Source: Incurvaria masculella (taxonomy: Eukaryota; Arthropoda; Insecta; Lepidoptera; Incurvariidae). Taken from it: 64,000 nt of DNA. Every line of letters starts with the position of its first letter. Positions within the stretch are counted from its first letter, which is position 1. A program made the position numbers and the translations under genes. The stretch lies in assembly GCA_946894095.1 (NCBI GenBank), contig OX335647.2, forward strand, positions 13,162,001-13,226,000, read 5' to 3'. This document shows positions 22,134-33,705 of this stretch, one piece after another. The notes beneath the pieces were generated by a model, which saw only the letters and a list, made by a program, of their open reading frames with translations, was not told where the DNA came from and made no database searches.

Positions 22134-22310
22134 CTACGCGGGTTGGATCCACGGCAGGATGCGATCGTTGCCGTGGATCTTGAAGCTGTTGAAGATGTGC
22201 GAAGCCAGCAGAACGTCTGCCGACATCGATATTTGCCACGGGTCTCTGGCGACCCACAGTTTTTCATTCGCTCGGCGCGAATGAAGGTAGTTCGGTAAAA
22301 AAGGATTGCC
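22134..22310 (-). CDS. candidate terminal coding exon, gene unknown
   Basis: After a possible acceptor (AATTTCCCGAG, at about 22321-22311) a frame of 58 codons runs to TAG at 22134-22136. The peptide includes ANEKLWVARDPWQ and SADVLLASHIFNSFKIHG and ends DRILPWIQPA. An in-frame stop lies just upstream of the acceptor, as expected if the exon starts there. Third positions are mostly G/C in the second half. I cannot assign a family. It may be the last exon of a minus-strand gene whose other exons lie beyond the giant-LTR insertion, or an exapted or decayed fragment. Confidence 0.35.
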   Translation of the reverse strand, partial: GNPFLPNYLHSRRANEKLWVARDPWQISMSADVLLASHIFNSFKIHGNDRILPWIQPA

Positions 22311-23119
22311 CTCGGGAAATTAGTTCCGAAGGGTGTAACAGTTAAGTGATTGAAAGAAAGGATGGGACATTGTTCAAGTCAATACAGAGGGTTTTTCGCT
22401 ATTCCTTATAATTTCGGATTAAATCCGTATCTCACCATCACCTGTATCTGTCACCTGCATCAGAAATCAGCTGTATCTGTAAACGTATATATATTCTACG
22501 TCAACAGCCTGTAGATTCGTCTATTTTCCATATTTATTTTTTAACTCTTGCAATGTGACAATTTGTGTTTCACACGATGAGCCACTTTTCTGTTGTACTC
22601 TTGTAATGGGATTTTAACTGAAAAGGAGGCTCCAGTGAATGCTCCTTCTATGAATGCTCTTTAGTTCAGTCAAATCTACTCGCTGGGTAGCAGATACTTA
22701 GTAGATTCGTGAATAAAAATGTTTACTAACAACAATTATTGTATTCTTTATATTTATCTGAGAAACATAAATAAAACCATTGTCATTTGGATATCAGGAA
22801 GAACATAGAGTGGCAAGCTCGTTACTTGCCTATTCTAAATTAAAAATTAAGAAAAAAAAACATGGGAGCAGATAAGATCTTGCGTGGAGTAATGTTCGCA
22901 TCTATGGGACCAGCGAGCATGGAAGAACAGTTTTCTCTCGTGGCTACGCTGCCCCCATACAAAAGAGTTTGGTTACTGTCTAACTCTGTGAAGACTTCAC
23001 ACGTACCCCACCCTACAGCGGTTGCGTTACTCGAACAGCCTTCTACATTTTTTTTTTACTAAAATAAAAACTTGACACTTTGTATACGTAGCACGCAGTA
23101 CACCTATATCCGGAGCACC
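22311..23119. other. no gene seen
   Basis: AT-rich. The 66-codon frame from 22862 shows no known motif and ends in a homopolymer tract. Confidence 0.4.
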
Positions 23120-23129
23120 ATCTGGAGAG

Positions 23130-23345
23130 AATCAGAACACCTCTTGTGGTAGACCTTAAGCTTTTGAGAACGAACCGTTTCTCAAACTCATTCCTCTGCC
23201 GCACCCATCAGGATATGGAACTAATAACTTTTTCTGTTATGGAACTGTCACCAGCCGGTAGACACCTATACCTTTCCTGATACCTATACCTGGGAGTCTT
23301 CAAGCGTAATTTGAACAACCTCGATAGCTCAATGGTCCGCAAACC
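23130..23345 (+). repeat. dispersed repeat, copy at 58390-58600
   Basis: Shared blocks are CTTGTGGT, CTTTTGAGAACG.ACCGTTTC, CTCAAACTCATT, GGGAGT.TTCAAGCGTAAT and CTCGATAGCTC. The block CTCGATAGCTCAATGG resembles a tRNA A-box region, so part of it may be a second tRNA-headed SINE. Confidence 0.7.
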
Positions 23346-23439
23346 CGCTGGTATGGTGCCTCACTGAGCGTGGTTTCGCCGTGTATTTGGCTTTTCTGAG
23401 CACCTTTGGTCCTCAGCACAGCCACCCATAACGGTTTTT

Positions 23440-23700
23440 CACAAAAAAAAGGTATATTTTCGGGCGATATATTTAGGTCGAACTGTCGTCCGTCTGTCAC
23501 AGGGCTGTATCCCATGAACCGTAATAGGTAGGCAGCTGAAATGTTTACAGAATGTGTATTTATTTTGCCGCTATACAACAAATAGGTAAAACAAATATAA
23601 AAATACAAGCCTCATACAAAAAAGTTTTTTTTTTATGTCTTATACGATAGTACGGAACCCTTCGTGTGCGAGGCCGTTTCGCACTTGGCCGGTTTTCATT
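23440..23700 (-). repeat. GACG-microsatellite repeat family, reverse copy
   Basis: It contains CACAGGGCTGTATCCCATGA, TAGGTAGGCAGCTGAAAT, TTTTGCCGCTATA and the end GGAACCCTTCGTGTGCGAGG plus CGCACTTGGCCGGTTTT. These match 48833-49110 in the same order. The AGGGTTCCG end and the GTCC tract are missing. Confidence 0.75.
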
Positions 23701-23802
23701 TAAAATAACAATAGGCAGGACGGATGAATGAGAAGTCGGATTAACACAACAGTGCTTTGAGCATTGCAGAACCAAAGCGAATCAGAGCTGTGCAAAAGGG
23801 TG

Positions 23803-26800
23803 TGTGGACGGCCAGCCTCCACACTCAAAACATGATATATAAATACAACAAAGTAGCGTCCTATAGGCATATGAAAGTAGCGTCGCGATGCCGCTTAGCG
23901 ACAAGTAAAAATAATACTTTTGTTTTACGCACATCTGACTAAACATAAAATCAAGGTCATCGCAGGCTGAGGGGCGTAGAGGGGGCGGAGGTATGACCCT
24001 GAGCGATCGCGCAGGTACAACGTTCGAAAGTACTCGAATAATGCTCTGCTTAGCGACAGGTAAATAATAATAAAATAATAAGAACACGACTCACGCGCCC
24101 AAGGCCAACGCCGGGCGAGGGGTGGAGAGCGGGTCGAGAGGGGAGCCGGGAGGAAAGATGAGCGGGGGAGAGGGGAGAGTGCGCATGACCACTCGAAAAA
24201 TGGCGGGATTCCAAGGGAGGGGCGAGGGGGATCAGAGCCTAGAACAGAAAAGGCGCGCGCGTCCCTCGTCAGTCGGTGGCGAGCGAGTCTCTGGGGCAGT
24301 ATGCCTCTATTCAGGGCTTACGGCACGTAGGTTGAATACGCGGAAGTGTTTTACTAAGGAATTTGCACCTGCAAAGTCTTTTCCCTCGTTTAGATTTTGT
24401 TTGGGGACATTGAAACGAGTCATTGAGTTTGAGAAAGTAGCAAAAGTGCAAATTTAGGAACGAGATGAGTTAGCTAAATAATCTATGTTTTCTTGCAGAG
24501 TAGGTAGATTTGCAAACAGCTTTTGTTAAAATAGAGTGAAAGAAAGGACGGCACTGGACCTTGGTAAGTCTGTACATATTGTTGGGGACCACAAGCGGTA
24601 GCAAACTGCGATGAGGAGCCCCGTGTGGGTGAGGTGACGGCATATGTATTGATTGTATATCGAAGTTCGCGCGGCCTGTTAGATGTGCAAGCGCATTGGA
24701 TGAAGGATTAGATATGAGGATGTACTGCATTTTGAATAACGAATAGTATGGAAGGAGATTTTATAAAGTACTAGGTAAAGTTTTAAGTGGAATAAAATCT
24801 CAGGTTACAGTGGGGAGGGTTCTTTTGTGCTCAGATAATTTGTGCTATATTTAGAAAGGACCTCGCGTGTGTAATGATGGTTCGTCGACTCGGACGAGGG
24901 TTACAGGCCGTGGTTTTACGTGGAATACAATCTTGCTCTACAGGGGGAGGGTTTTTCTGTGTTCGAATAATGTATACAGTATTCAGGAAGGGCCTCACGT
25001 GGGTATTGAAGGTCCGATGGCTCGGATGAGGGTTACAGGCTGTGGTTTTACGTGGAACAAAATCTCGCCTCACAGGAGGATGGGTTTCTGTGTTTGATTT
25101 ATATGGACTATATTTAGGAAGGGCTTAGGAGTGTTTGGGTGTGAGTGAAATGAGGGAGTGCGTCAGCGCACGCTGAACCAGAAAGATATTAAATTCCTAG
25201 GATCAGTGTTAAATAGTAGGACCGGGAGTCCATAGTGGGGGCGACGGAACAGTCACGTACACCGGTTCGCTTTTTCTAGATAAAATCTATCTAGCTAGCT
25301 ACAAAAGAATAAAACGATATTTCTTCACAGAAATGTTAAGGCGATGGATGTCGAGTTGTGGGAAGCATGTTTAATCCACATACTTGTGCACGCTATGTGG
25401 ATTTTTGTTTGCAGTGCAGCCAGAAAACGAGGCATTACGGGACATCGGTCGGGTCTGGGATCTCTATGAGATTCCATGCCAGATTGATTGTACCTTAAAC
25501 GTAAATGTAGCATCACTAACGAACATTCCGAGAAGCTGCGGATCCTGAATTTGAGCCTCAAGTTAGATTGGGCGGTACCCCTTTATACTGAAAGGAGCCG
25601 GAACCCATTAAGACTTTCATACTCAGTCAAACTCTAGAAAACCATGAAAGAAAAATATAGTATTGACATTATCGCAAAAAAAAAAAACACTACGATGATA
25701 CAATACATACCAAATATCTCTCTGAACATAAATGACACTATGACACCGTATTTTAAATTGTTGGCATTTAGACCTGGGAGTCATGTTCCAATATAAAAAT
25801 GTTCACCTCGTTTGAGAGGAAGGCGGAGGCCATACTCTGGTTCGCTCGACAACCGGCGACCAGGTTGACTATCTTAATAAATACAAAATCTGAAGGCATA
25901 TCCATCTTGGATTGACCTCAGTGTACATTTCGCAGGCAACTTCCTGTTTCCCTGCTTAAATTAGTCGACAACCTTGAGGGTTTGTCATGACTGCGGATAA
26001 CCGCTTATCTTGAACTGCTGTTTCTATCAGCTCTTCTGAAAGCCTTTATTGGCTTTACCACGATCTGCCAAGTGCCGGAACCGTGAAAATGTGGAGACAC
26101 TCTCATGACCTACCCTGAGTCCAGGAAAGGCTTGGCAACGCGTGTGACTAATGTCACTAGACGCGAAAATCTTTAAAGTGACTACGCTTTGGTACGTCCG
26201 GAGCAGTTCACGAAACTACCCTTATGTCCATGCATTAGTAATGGCAGATGGGAGGGTCTGAGGTATGTCCTACATTCATGTGGGCTGGTACAAGACAGAT
26301 TCGTAACTATGGTCACCCGCCGTAGTTTTCAGTCACCGTTTGATCGGCTGACAAAACGAAAATTCTTGTGATACCTAATGTGTCGTACTTGACGTTGTCA
26401 GTGGACACTCGAAATATATAGTGGTCATGTTGTAAATCCAATACCCCAATTGGTATATAATGAACCACATAAACTCATATATCCCTACACGGGAATTGAG
26501 CCTTGGTGTTCAGAGGCCATATTCAGGATGGTTGGCCGCCGCTTTTTGAAGCAGAGGTCGCATATACAGCCTGAAGGCAGGAAGGCGATCATGTGGGGAC
26601 GCGGGATAACAGTGCCATGGATGGACCTTGGACTGTGAGGGGCGTCACCATTACCCCATGGGGTAAAAATTTTTTTGAAGTTCTGGGCATGCTGAAATGC
26701 TCTATTCCAATCAATTCAGATTTGTGTTTGTATGTGAGAGCGCGTGTATGAGAGAGAGAGAGATTATGTATCAGGTTAGGATAGGGAGAAAGGAACCGAT

Positions 26801-27173
26801 TAGAAGAACCGAAAGAGACAGACAGCTAGGTACAGGAGGAGGGCATAGCACCAATGAGGATTTGACAACAATATTCAGGAGAATACATGTTACCTAAGCA
26901 AGTAATGTAGTAAAATAACTAGATTTAACGTGAGCAAATCAGGAAACAGTAAATGGGAATATATTAGACGAATGGTTATGTAATGTAAATAATGAAAGCA
27001 TATAGGACGATCACGAGCCAATGGGGAGAACAAATGGGACGAGTGGATACATGGTAAATAGGTAATTAATGTAGGATGTATCCAAGGGAAATATAAGGTA
27101 CATAACTTAGGTTAGATATGTATAAGCTAATGTAGGCTAGGAGTCTATTTAAGGGGGGGTCTGGAGGTTTACA
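23803..27173 (+). repeat. 5' giant LTR, 3,371 bp
   Basis: This matches 33706-37076 at a constant offset of 9,903. The only difference I found is G at 24227 versus A at 34130. It contains the ~132-bp tandem repeats at 24780-25145. The 111-codon frame at 24122-24457 has no recognisable motif and is probably not a gene. An LTR this long is exceptional. Confidence 0.9.
24780..25145 (+). repeat. ~132-bp tandem repeat inside the LTR
   Basis: Units begin GTTTTAAGTGGAATAAAATC (24780), GTTTTACGTGGAATACAATC (24913) and GTTTTACGTGGAACAAAATC (25045). Lengths are 133, 132 and a partial unit of about 100. Each has a GAGGGTT...TTCTGTGTT block. The same array occurs at 34683-35048 in the other LTR. Confidence 0.9.
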
Positions 27174-27557
27174 GCTGTTGCCGTGACCACAGGATGATTT
27201 GTTGACAAGGACTTGTTTATATCTTTAAGCAAATCCTACAATTAAAAAGAACCAAGGTTACTAAAGGCACAACAAAGAAAATGGGTCAAAATAGCGTAGT
27301 CATATTATTCGTATTTGTTCACGAAAAATAACTAAGAAAATACTTGAAGCAAAAGAATAAAAATATATAAAAGTAATAAGACGTAAAATTGTCAGCAGGG
27401 AATAGTTAAACGCGGTTAGTCAGTTCACGGAAAAATAAAATCATGTTTGTAAACAATTCTTAACATATTACATTGTTGTTGTAATTTATTAATGTATATT
27501 ATGAAACCATGGAAAGAGATTAGGGAGTATAGGATGTTTCAACAGCACGAGAGCGGT

Positions 27558-27623
27558 TGTGTGATTACGCCACCAGCGCATTGAATGCGTTGTGTGATCG
27601 CGCCACTAGCGCATTGGATGCGT
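27558..27623 (+). repeat. 33-bp tandem duplication
   Basis: Two adjacent 33-base units start TGTGTGATTACGCCAC and TGTGTGATCGCGCCAC. Each ends in an AGCGCATTGRATGCGT near-palindrome. Confidence 0.9.
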
Positions 27624-29004
27624 TATGAGAGACGCGTTGATCGCGCGAGCGCGACGCCAAACGCTTACCTCTGGGAAGGCTCAGAGGTACCTACCAGGTA
27701 AATTGTTTGACTACAGTTTAGAATGTGTGAAAACTATTGCTCATGGGTTCAGAATTACTTTAAAAAAGTAGTACAAAGGTTAGTACCTTAGGAAATTGTT
27801 AATTATGTGTTCTGAAATGTTTTATCCGCAGGTAAGTCAGTATAAAATTGGTTGTGCTAATGAATTGGGTACTAAACAGTGTTATGAATTTCAGCTTAAA
27901 TTAAGTTCTGTACCATTCTTCAATAATCCACTCTTATGGTGATCTCCATCTTATCTGAATGTGTTACTCTCGTACCATTAACATTTTAATAATTGTAATT
28001 ACACACGCACGTTAAAGTCGGCAGAAATAAAAATAATAAAACCTTTAGTTAGGTTTAGTTACGTCTCACTACGGTAAACAATCAAGGAAGTGATATCTTT
28101 TAGGTTTCTTTAAATAGAGAACCAATTTTCCACGAACGAAAATCGGTCAAAGGAAGATTTGCATTTAGGATCGGTTGGTTCCGTTGAGCGGATAGAACTG
28201 AATAATGTCTCCTCAGGGCGAATGTTGTCTTAGTATCTATATGAACATAGATTTCTATTTACTATAGGAAAATTACAGATTAATAGACGCAAGGATTGGC
28301 TAAAGTCAGGACCGATTATATGGGGGGCCGATTGGGGTCCGAGGGATGGCGGCAATGTTGTGGGGGCGACCAATCGTAATGAAATTATGTTTTAATTACT
28401 ATTATTGACTACGCTTGCTGTAGATTTACCGTTTTACTTTAAATTATTCCGTTAAAACATTTATTAAATATTCGTACCCTGTCGAAATTATGGGGGCGAC
28501 GGGCTTAACGAGCCGGGGCGTCTGATCCTCCGCTGAGTATTAGAGAGATCATGAGTCGAACACGTGGCTGAGATTGTAGAAGTATCGTGTGCGTAATATT
28601 TGTGTTGACCATTGGTCACGGGAAAGTATTGATAAAGTGCACTGGTCATATGTAATATATTAATAGAAACAAAGGTAAAGAGTGGTAGTGTAAATAAGTC
28701 GTTGTGCGGAGAGGAATATTTGAAAATGAGGTATGAGCCAAGTTGAACTTAGTTGAATAACATTTAGTTGATATATAATATTTTGGTTGTCGCATGGGGT
28801 CCGTAACGAAGACGAAGTGTGAGAGTAGGCATAATATTGGTATTAGAATGGGGTGAGTAGAAAAACATGGGAACTTAGGTTGTAAACCATCACGTAACTT
28901 AAATATTGGTTAAAACTTTTGTGAAAGCAAGGAAGGAAATAATAATTATTATAATTTGTTATTTTTATTACATTATTACATATTTTGTGGGGTTATTATA
29001 GTAT

Positions 29005-29100
29005 TGCGAGGTAACATTGATTTGGATGGGGCGCGGGACGTTCCTTGCCGCTCCAACCGTCGTTCGTTCAGTGCGGTGGTGCCGACTCGGGGCGGGGTGA
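29005..29100 (-). repeat. diverged SINE relic with A-to-G bias
   Basis: It aligns to the SINE body in reverse (compare the reverse complement of 20690-20785). Blocks are GTAACATTGATTTGGATGG, TTGCCGCTCCAACCGTCG and GCGGTGGTGCCGACTCG. Relative to other copies most differences are A to G on this strand. Confidence 0.65.
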
Positions 29101-31078
29101 ACTCGCGCGCTGAACAAGCGGGTGTACATACCTATACAGTCACATGGATTGGTGGCGCGAGCGGCGGGTCACGTGGTTCGTGCGTCTTGCGTCTAGGGTC
29201 GCGGTAGGAGCGTCAAGAATGATATTATTATTGAATAACGGAACCACGCGCGCTTATTACCATTATTCTAGAGATTGCGTTGGGGTTTATTTAAAGATAG
29301 ATTGATTAATTATGAATGAAGGAATGGTTATGGATGTTAGATATTGAAGAAGACAGACTCCTTGAAGGTTACGATATTCCATCGGGGTTTTGTTGTTTTA
29401 CTTTGAGTTTTAAGTTGGTGTTATTTGATAGGGGAAAAATATTAGGAATAAGTGATTACAATTTTACGGGTTATAGTGCAATTACTTAGACATATTTACA
29501 ACATTGAAGTGCAAGTAGCCTTGGGTGAGTGAGGAAGTTCGAGAACGGAACGAGAATTAGTAATGACTATGAGTTTATGTGAGGGCGAGATAAACTAGAG
29601 TTAGGGTTCCGTAGAGATTGAAAAAAAAAGGGGTGAATTTGTTGTGACAGTCTATTCCGATGAAATCTGAGATCTGAATGTTCGGGTCGCAGGTGCGTAA
29701 TAGTACGAGTGTTGGACTTAGGGAGGATAATGTGATGTGTGGGTGGCTTCGCGATAACGAGTTGTGGATATATTATTGTATGAAGGTGGGGGCGAACTTT
29801 GTGCTATGATGCGATATCATGATGTTTGGATGTTAGTCGGGGTGATGTTTGCATGTGGTTTAGCCACAAGAAGGTTGACGTCATCATCGTATACGAGAGC
29901 GAGAGGTGTGGAATGGGAAATATTTATTTTAGATGATTTAGGGATGGGTCGGTTACTGTATATAGGGGATCGTTGTTGAGCACGGATGCGGACGGGGCGA
30001 GGCAGACCGTGTTGATAGTGAGCGATGGTGTTTTACCTTTTGGAGAAAGATATAATAATAATAATTTATTTAACAATTTTTTATTGATTTCTTTTAACAA
30101 TAATGTTGACGGGTATTTTAGATTTAATACAATTCGGTGAATACTATTTTCGTATTTTGAGATTATTCGGACACAAATCTGAATTTATTTAGATTGACAT
30201 AATAGTGACGGCCAAGTATTTTGGCTTGCGTTTTGAGTATTATTGTAACGTAGTTCGAGCAGGTGTATCATGCTGGTGGTAGGGTTTGGAAAAAAAAAAT
30301 ATATATTGAAGGCAAACTGGAGAAGGGGAACGCGTTGCGGTATAAATAAATATGTATATATACATATACGTATGGTATTAAGTGAATGGAGGTATTGTTT
30401 AATTATCAAGGAGTGGCAATTGAAATCGTTGTTTCATTTCAATTTGGATCAAGAGAATCAAGGTTATCGTTAAATATGTGTTTGATTTCAGGAGTCAGGT
30501 CAAAAAAAAAAAAAAAAATTAGGAAGAAGATAGGGTTACATTCTGGGGGAGGGGGGGGATTACGAGTGATGATGGCATAGGCTTATTTTAGCGTGTCTCT
30601 TTCCCTAGAGTTCAACTTTAGTGTAAGTGAAATAGTATTAAAAGTGTGGATAGACTTAGTGAATGGGAGCATTGAAACGGTCTTATTGTGAGGTGACGAC
30701 GGGATATCGAAAAAAAAAAAATTTTTTTTCAGAAGTAGACAGAAAAATAGCGATTGGTTTTAGCAAGTAGGGAAGTGAACTTAAATTTGAACTTGAGCAA
30801 ACGTTGTTGGAAGATTACGCGGGAAATTTCGAATACTTAGTTCAGTGTGACCACGGAATTGGAAAATAGGTTAGAAGTGACAGTTGCTCCAATATTGGTG
30901 ACGTACTATGACCAAAGAGTCAGTCTACGGGTATGCGGCGGTGTTTCGCGGGACCACGGAATTGGGGAAAGGTGGAAATGATATTTCCGCTATGGCTGAG
31001 GGGGGATCAGAGACTAGGAGGGAGTGGGGGCGATCGTATTCGGCTACATATATGTATGATAAAATGGTTATCAGATAA

Positions 31079-31220
31079 GGGGGGGGTAGAAGGATAATGG
31101 GGGTTTCGGTAAGTTAAGGGTAGAAGTGTTTAGAATGGGGGGGGGGGGGGGGGGTAGAAGGATAATGGGGGTTTCGGTAAGTTAAGGGTAGAGGTGTTTA
31201 GAATGGGGGGGGGGGGGGGG
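31079..31220 (+). repeat. 68-bp tandem repeat with two long G runs
   Basis: TAGAAGGATAATGGGGGTTT starts at 31087 and again at 31155 (period 68). The units end in 18 G (31137-31154) and 16 G (31205-31220). The units differ at one position outside the G runs (GAAGTG/GAGGTG). Confidence 0.95.
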
Positions 31221-33705
31221 TTAAAAAAAAAAGGGGGATTAGTGTAAGAGTGTGTTTGAGTGGATTCAATGGTATAGTTTTCTTTGATATTTTGTGTGAT
31301 TTATTATGATTATTAAATTGATTATTGAAAGAATATTTAGGAGAGTGTGAGCCATGGGTGTGTTTGATTAGGTTTTTCTTTGCTGAGCAGTAATTGAAAT
31401 ATCGTAAATATAAATCACTTAGTTTTTTATTACCATAGATATGAAGCTTAAATAAGGTTCTCTGGATTATTTGATTAAATCATTCATTTATTAGACTTTG
31501 TTTTAGATTATAAATTATTACATTTGATTTATAGTGATGATTTCACTGTGATGGTTTGTTAAAAAATATTCGAGGACAACATCAAATAATTACCTTGATA
31601 TTTTGATGGTTTCAGCGAGTTGCCAAGGTTGAAACTAAATAATCTGCTGATGGTAAATATACAATGAACTACATACAAATGCACTTAATAAATTGTGGTT
31701 CAAGAAATTAAATATATTTTTATTTTATTACTTTAAGCTTCAAATCAGTAAATTTCAAATCATGTAGATTTTGAAGAGGAAAGGCTTTGATGTGTTTCAA
31801 CCAATATTTTCAGAACATCTTTTGTTCAATGTATTCTCTACTCGTTTGAGTTGTCTTCGATCACGATATATGTGAGATAATTTTCACATACGTTTTCCAA
31901 ACGTTTGATTTATTAACGATCTATACTTCCTGCATTTTATGTTGGTGGTTTTACCAACTTTAAATTGATTCTTGGTATGGATTATGAGGTCGGCTACGAT
32001 TCAATTTAACTGAATTGTAGAATACCTGTCTTGATTAAAGTAAAATGACATGGATTCTGTGGAGATCTCAATAAAATAACAAAACAAATAGAGTTCATCC
32101 ACATTGCTAGTTGACCGTGTTGTCTGATGGCCAATTATGGAGATATGAGTGCCTTTTGTGTTCATGGCTTAACTAGTTCTGGAAAGTCGTTTATGAAGAA
32201 GATCCTTAGCTGAATAGCGGGTGACTTCCACCGATGGATCAGTTGTCAAGATGGGAACTTGCATACTGCAACGTGGGAAGTATTGGTTAACCTTCAAAAC
32301 CACACACTCACCCGGAGTGCAACGTTGACGAGTACTACTAGTGAATTGACCATGAATACATAGGGTAAACATTGTTCATATTGTTCCCAGAGAACAACTG
32401 AAAACACCATACAATTTCAATGCGAATTTGAGGTTCGGTCATTGTGTATTTCAGACTATAAAGTTTGAATTGCTTGAATACATTAAACAACTTCCTGAAC
32501 CATTCCATATTAGGGCATTGTGATCATATAATGACTGTGTTCACTAAATCAGCCCAATGTCAGAGGAAAAATGCCAGAACCACACCTATTTATTAATGGC
32601 GAGTACAGGCATTTGCAGGGTTTAGCACGCTGCTGCGTGACGCTGAGGTGGCAGTAAAATCCAACCTTTCATAGTTGGTATGCTCTATGTACAACAATAA
32701 TCCGAAAATGACCATGTCATTCATGCAGTAACATCCAACCTTCATGGTTGGTATGCAAATAGATTCAATCAAGTTATTTGATCATATCATAAGCTTGACC
32801 TCCCTGTTGGCAGATGTAAAGTAGAGATCAGTAATTTGGATCTCTTTATACTTTGCTAAATTTTGAGCATGGAAATTTCTTCAAAATTTGTAACAACAAA
32901 GAGGAGAAAGCGATTCGAATATTTAGGCAGGTTTTCACTTGGTTGAGCGGTGGAGAACATTTTTAAATTTTGAATGGGGCTCTACTATTGGGGCCTAGCT
33001 CAAAATCGTCTTAATTTTTATAATTCTTTTAAATTTCCGCGAATTTTCATTTTATTTGTTTTTATCGAAGTTTATTGAGCAGCAATATAATAACTTCTGC
33101 TGAAATATTTGATATTTTCTTAGTTAAAGAATAAGAGAAGAATATATACAATATAGTATGGGTGAGTAATATTTTAGTTGAATACTTAGGAAACTCTATT
33201 TGAGGTTAAGTATAAATGATTGGATTAAAATTAGATTAATAATACTAGACGAACACGTGCCTTTATTAGTCATTATTATTATTATTATTAGTCTTTATTG
33301 GTAGATAGGTATAGGTATGCTAGGTTAGGTTTGGGCTGTAGGTGGTTATAGTTAGATTAGATTGGGTTAGGCTGGTAAGATTAGGATAAATTATGGATGT
33401 AGGTTAGGTTAAATAAGTTGATTACTTTGGAGGAGGTTAGATTAAGTTTAAAAAAAAAAAACAAAAAAAACAACAACTACAAAGTTAGGTAGGAAACGAA
33501 ACAAAAAAAAATATGGGAAATTCACAGTAGATAAAAGGATGTTGAAGGTAATTTTGAGTTGGGGGCGTGGTTGAGGTTTCCTTAATATGGAATAAAGACA
33601 TTATTTTATTTTATGTTGTAACAATTGTCCTTACCTTATTGAATTAACTGCTTCCCTGCGTGTGGCATCGTGTGCCATGTGCAGTCACAGTTAATTGGGG
33701 GCGGC

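Larger units (their letters stand above)
27174..33705 (+). other. non-coding interior of the giant-LTR element
   Basis: The plus strand is G-rich with many stops in every frame. The word TGGGGGCGA recurs (near 28364, 28495, 29788 and 31026, also 25236 in the LTR) and resembles the TTGGGGGCGG at the 3' LTR edge. It includes a 33-bp duplication (27558-27623), a SINE relic (29005-29100), a poly-G repeat (31079-31220) and two small hairpins (32661-32678 and 32735-32751). No gag or pol motif was found. Confidence 0.7.

Noticed and set aside
24122..24457. 111-codon ORF present in both giant LTRs
   Set aside because: It is duplicated only because the LTRs are. Composition follows the GC-rich segment and no motif is recognisable.
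31079..31220. CRISPR array
   Set aside because: Two adjacent units with poly-G, in a eukaryotic context. There is no spacer structure.
33310..33420. Telomere-like GGTTAGG tract in the giant-LTR interior
   Set aside because: Only scattered words, not an array.
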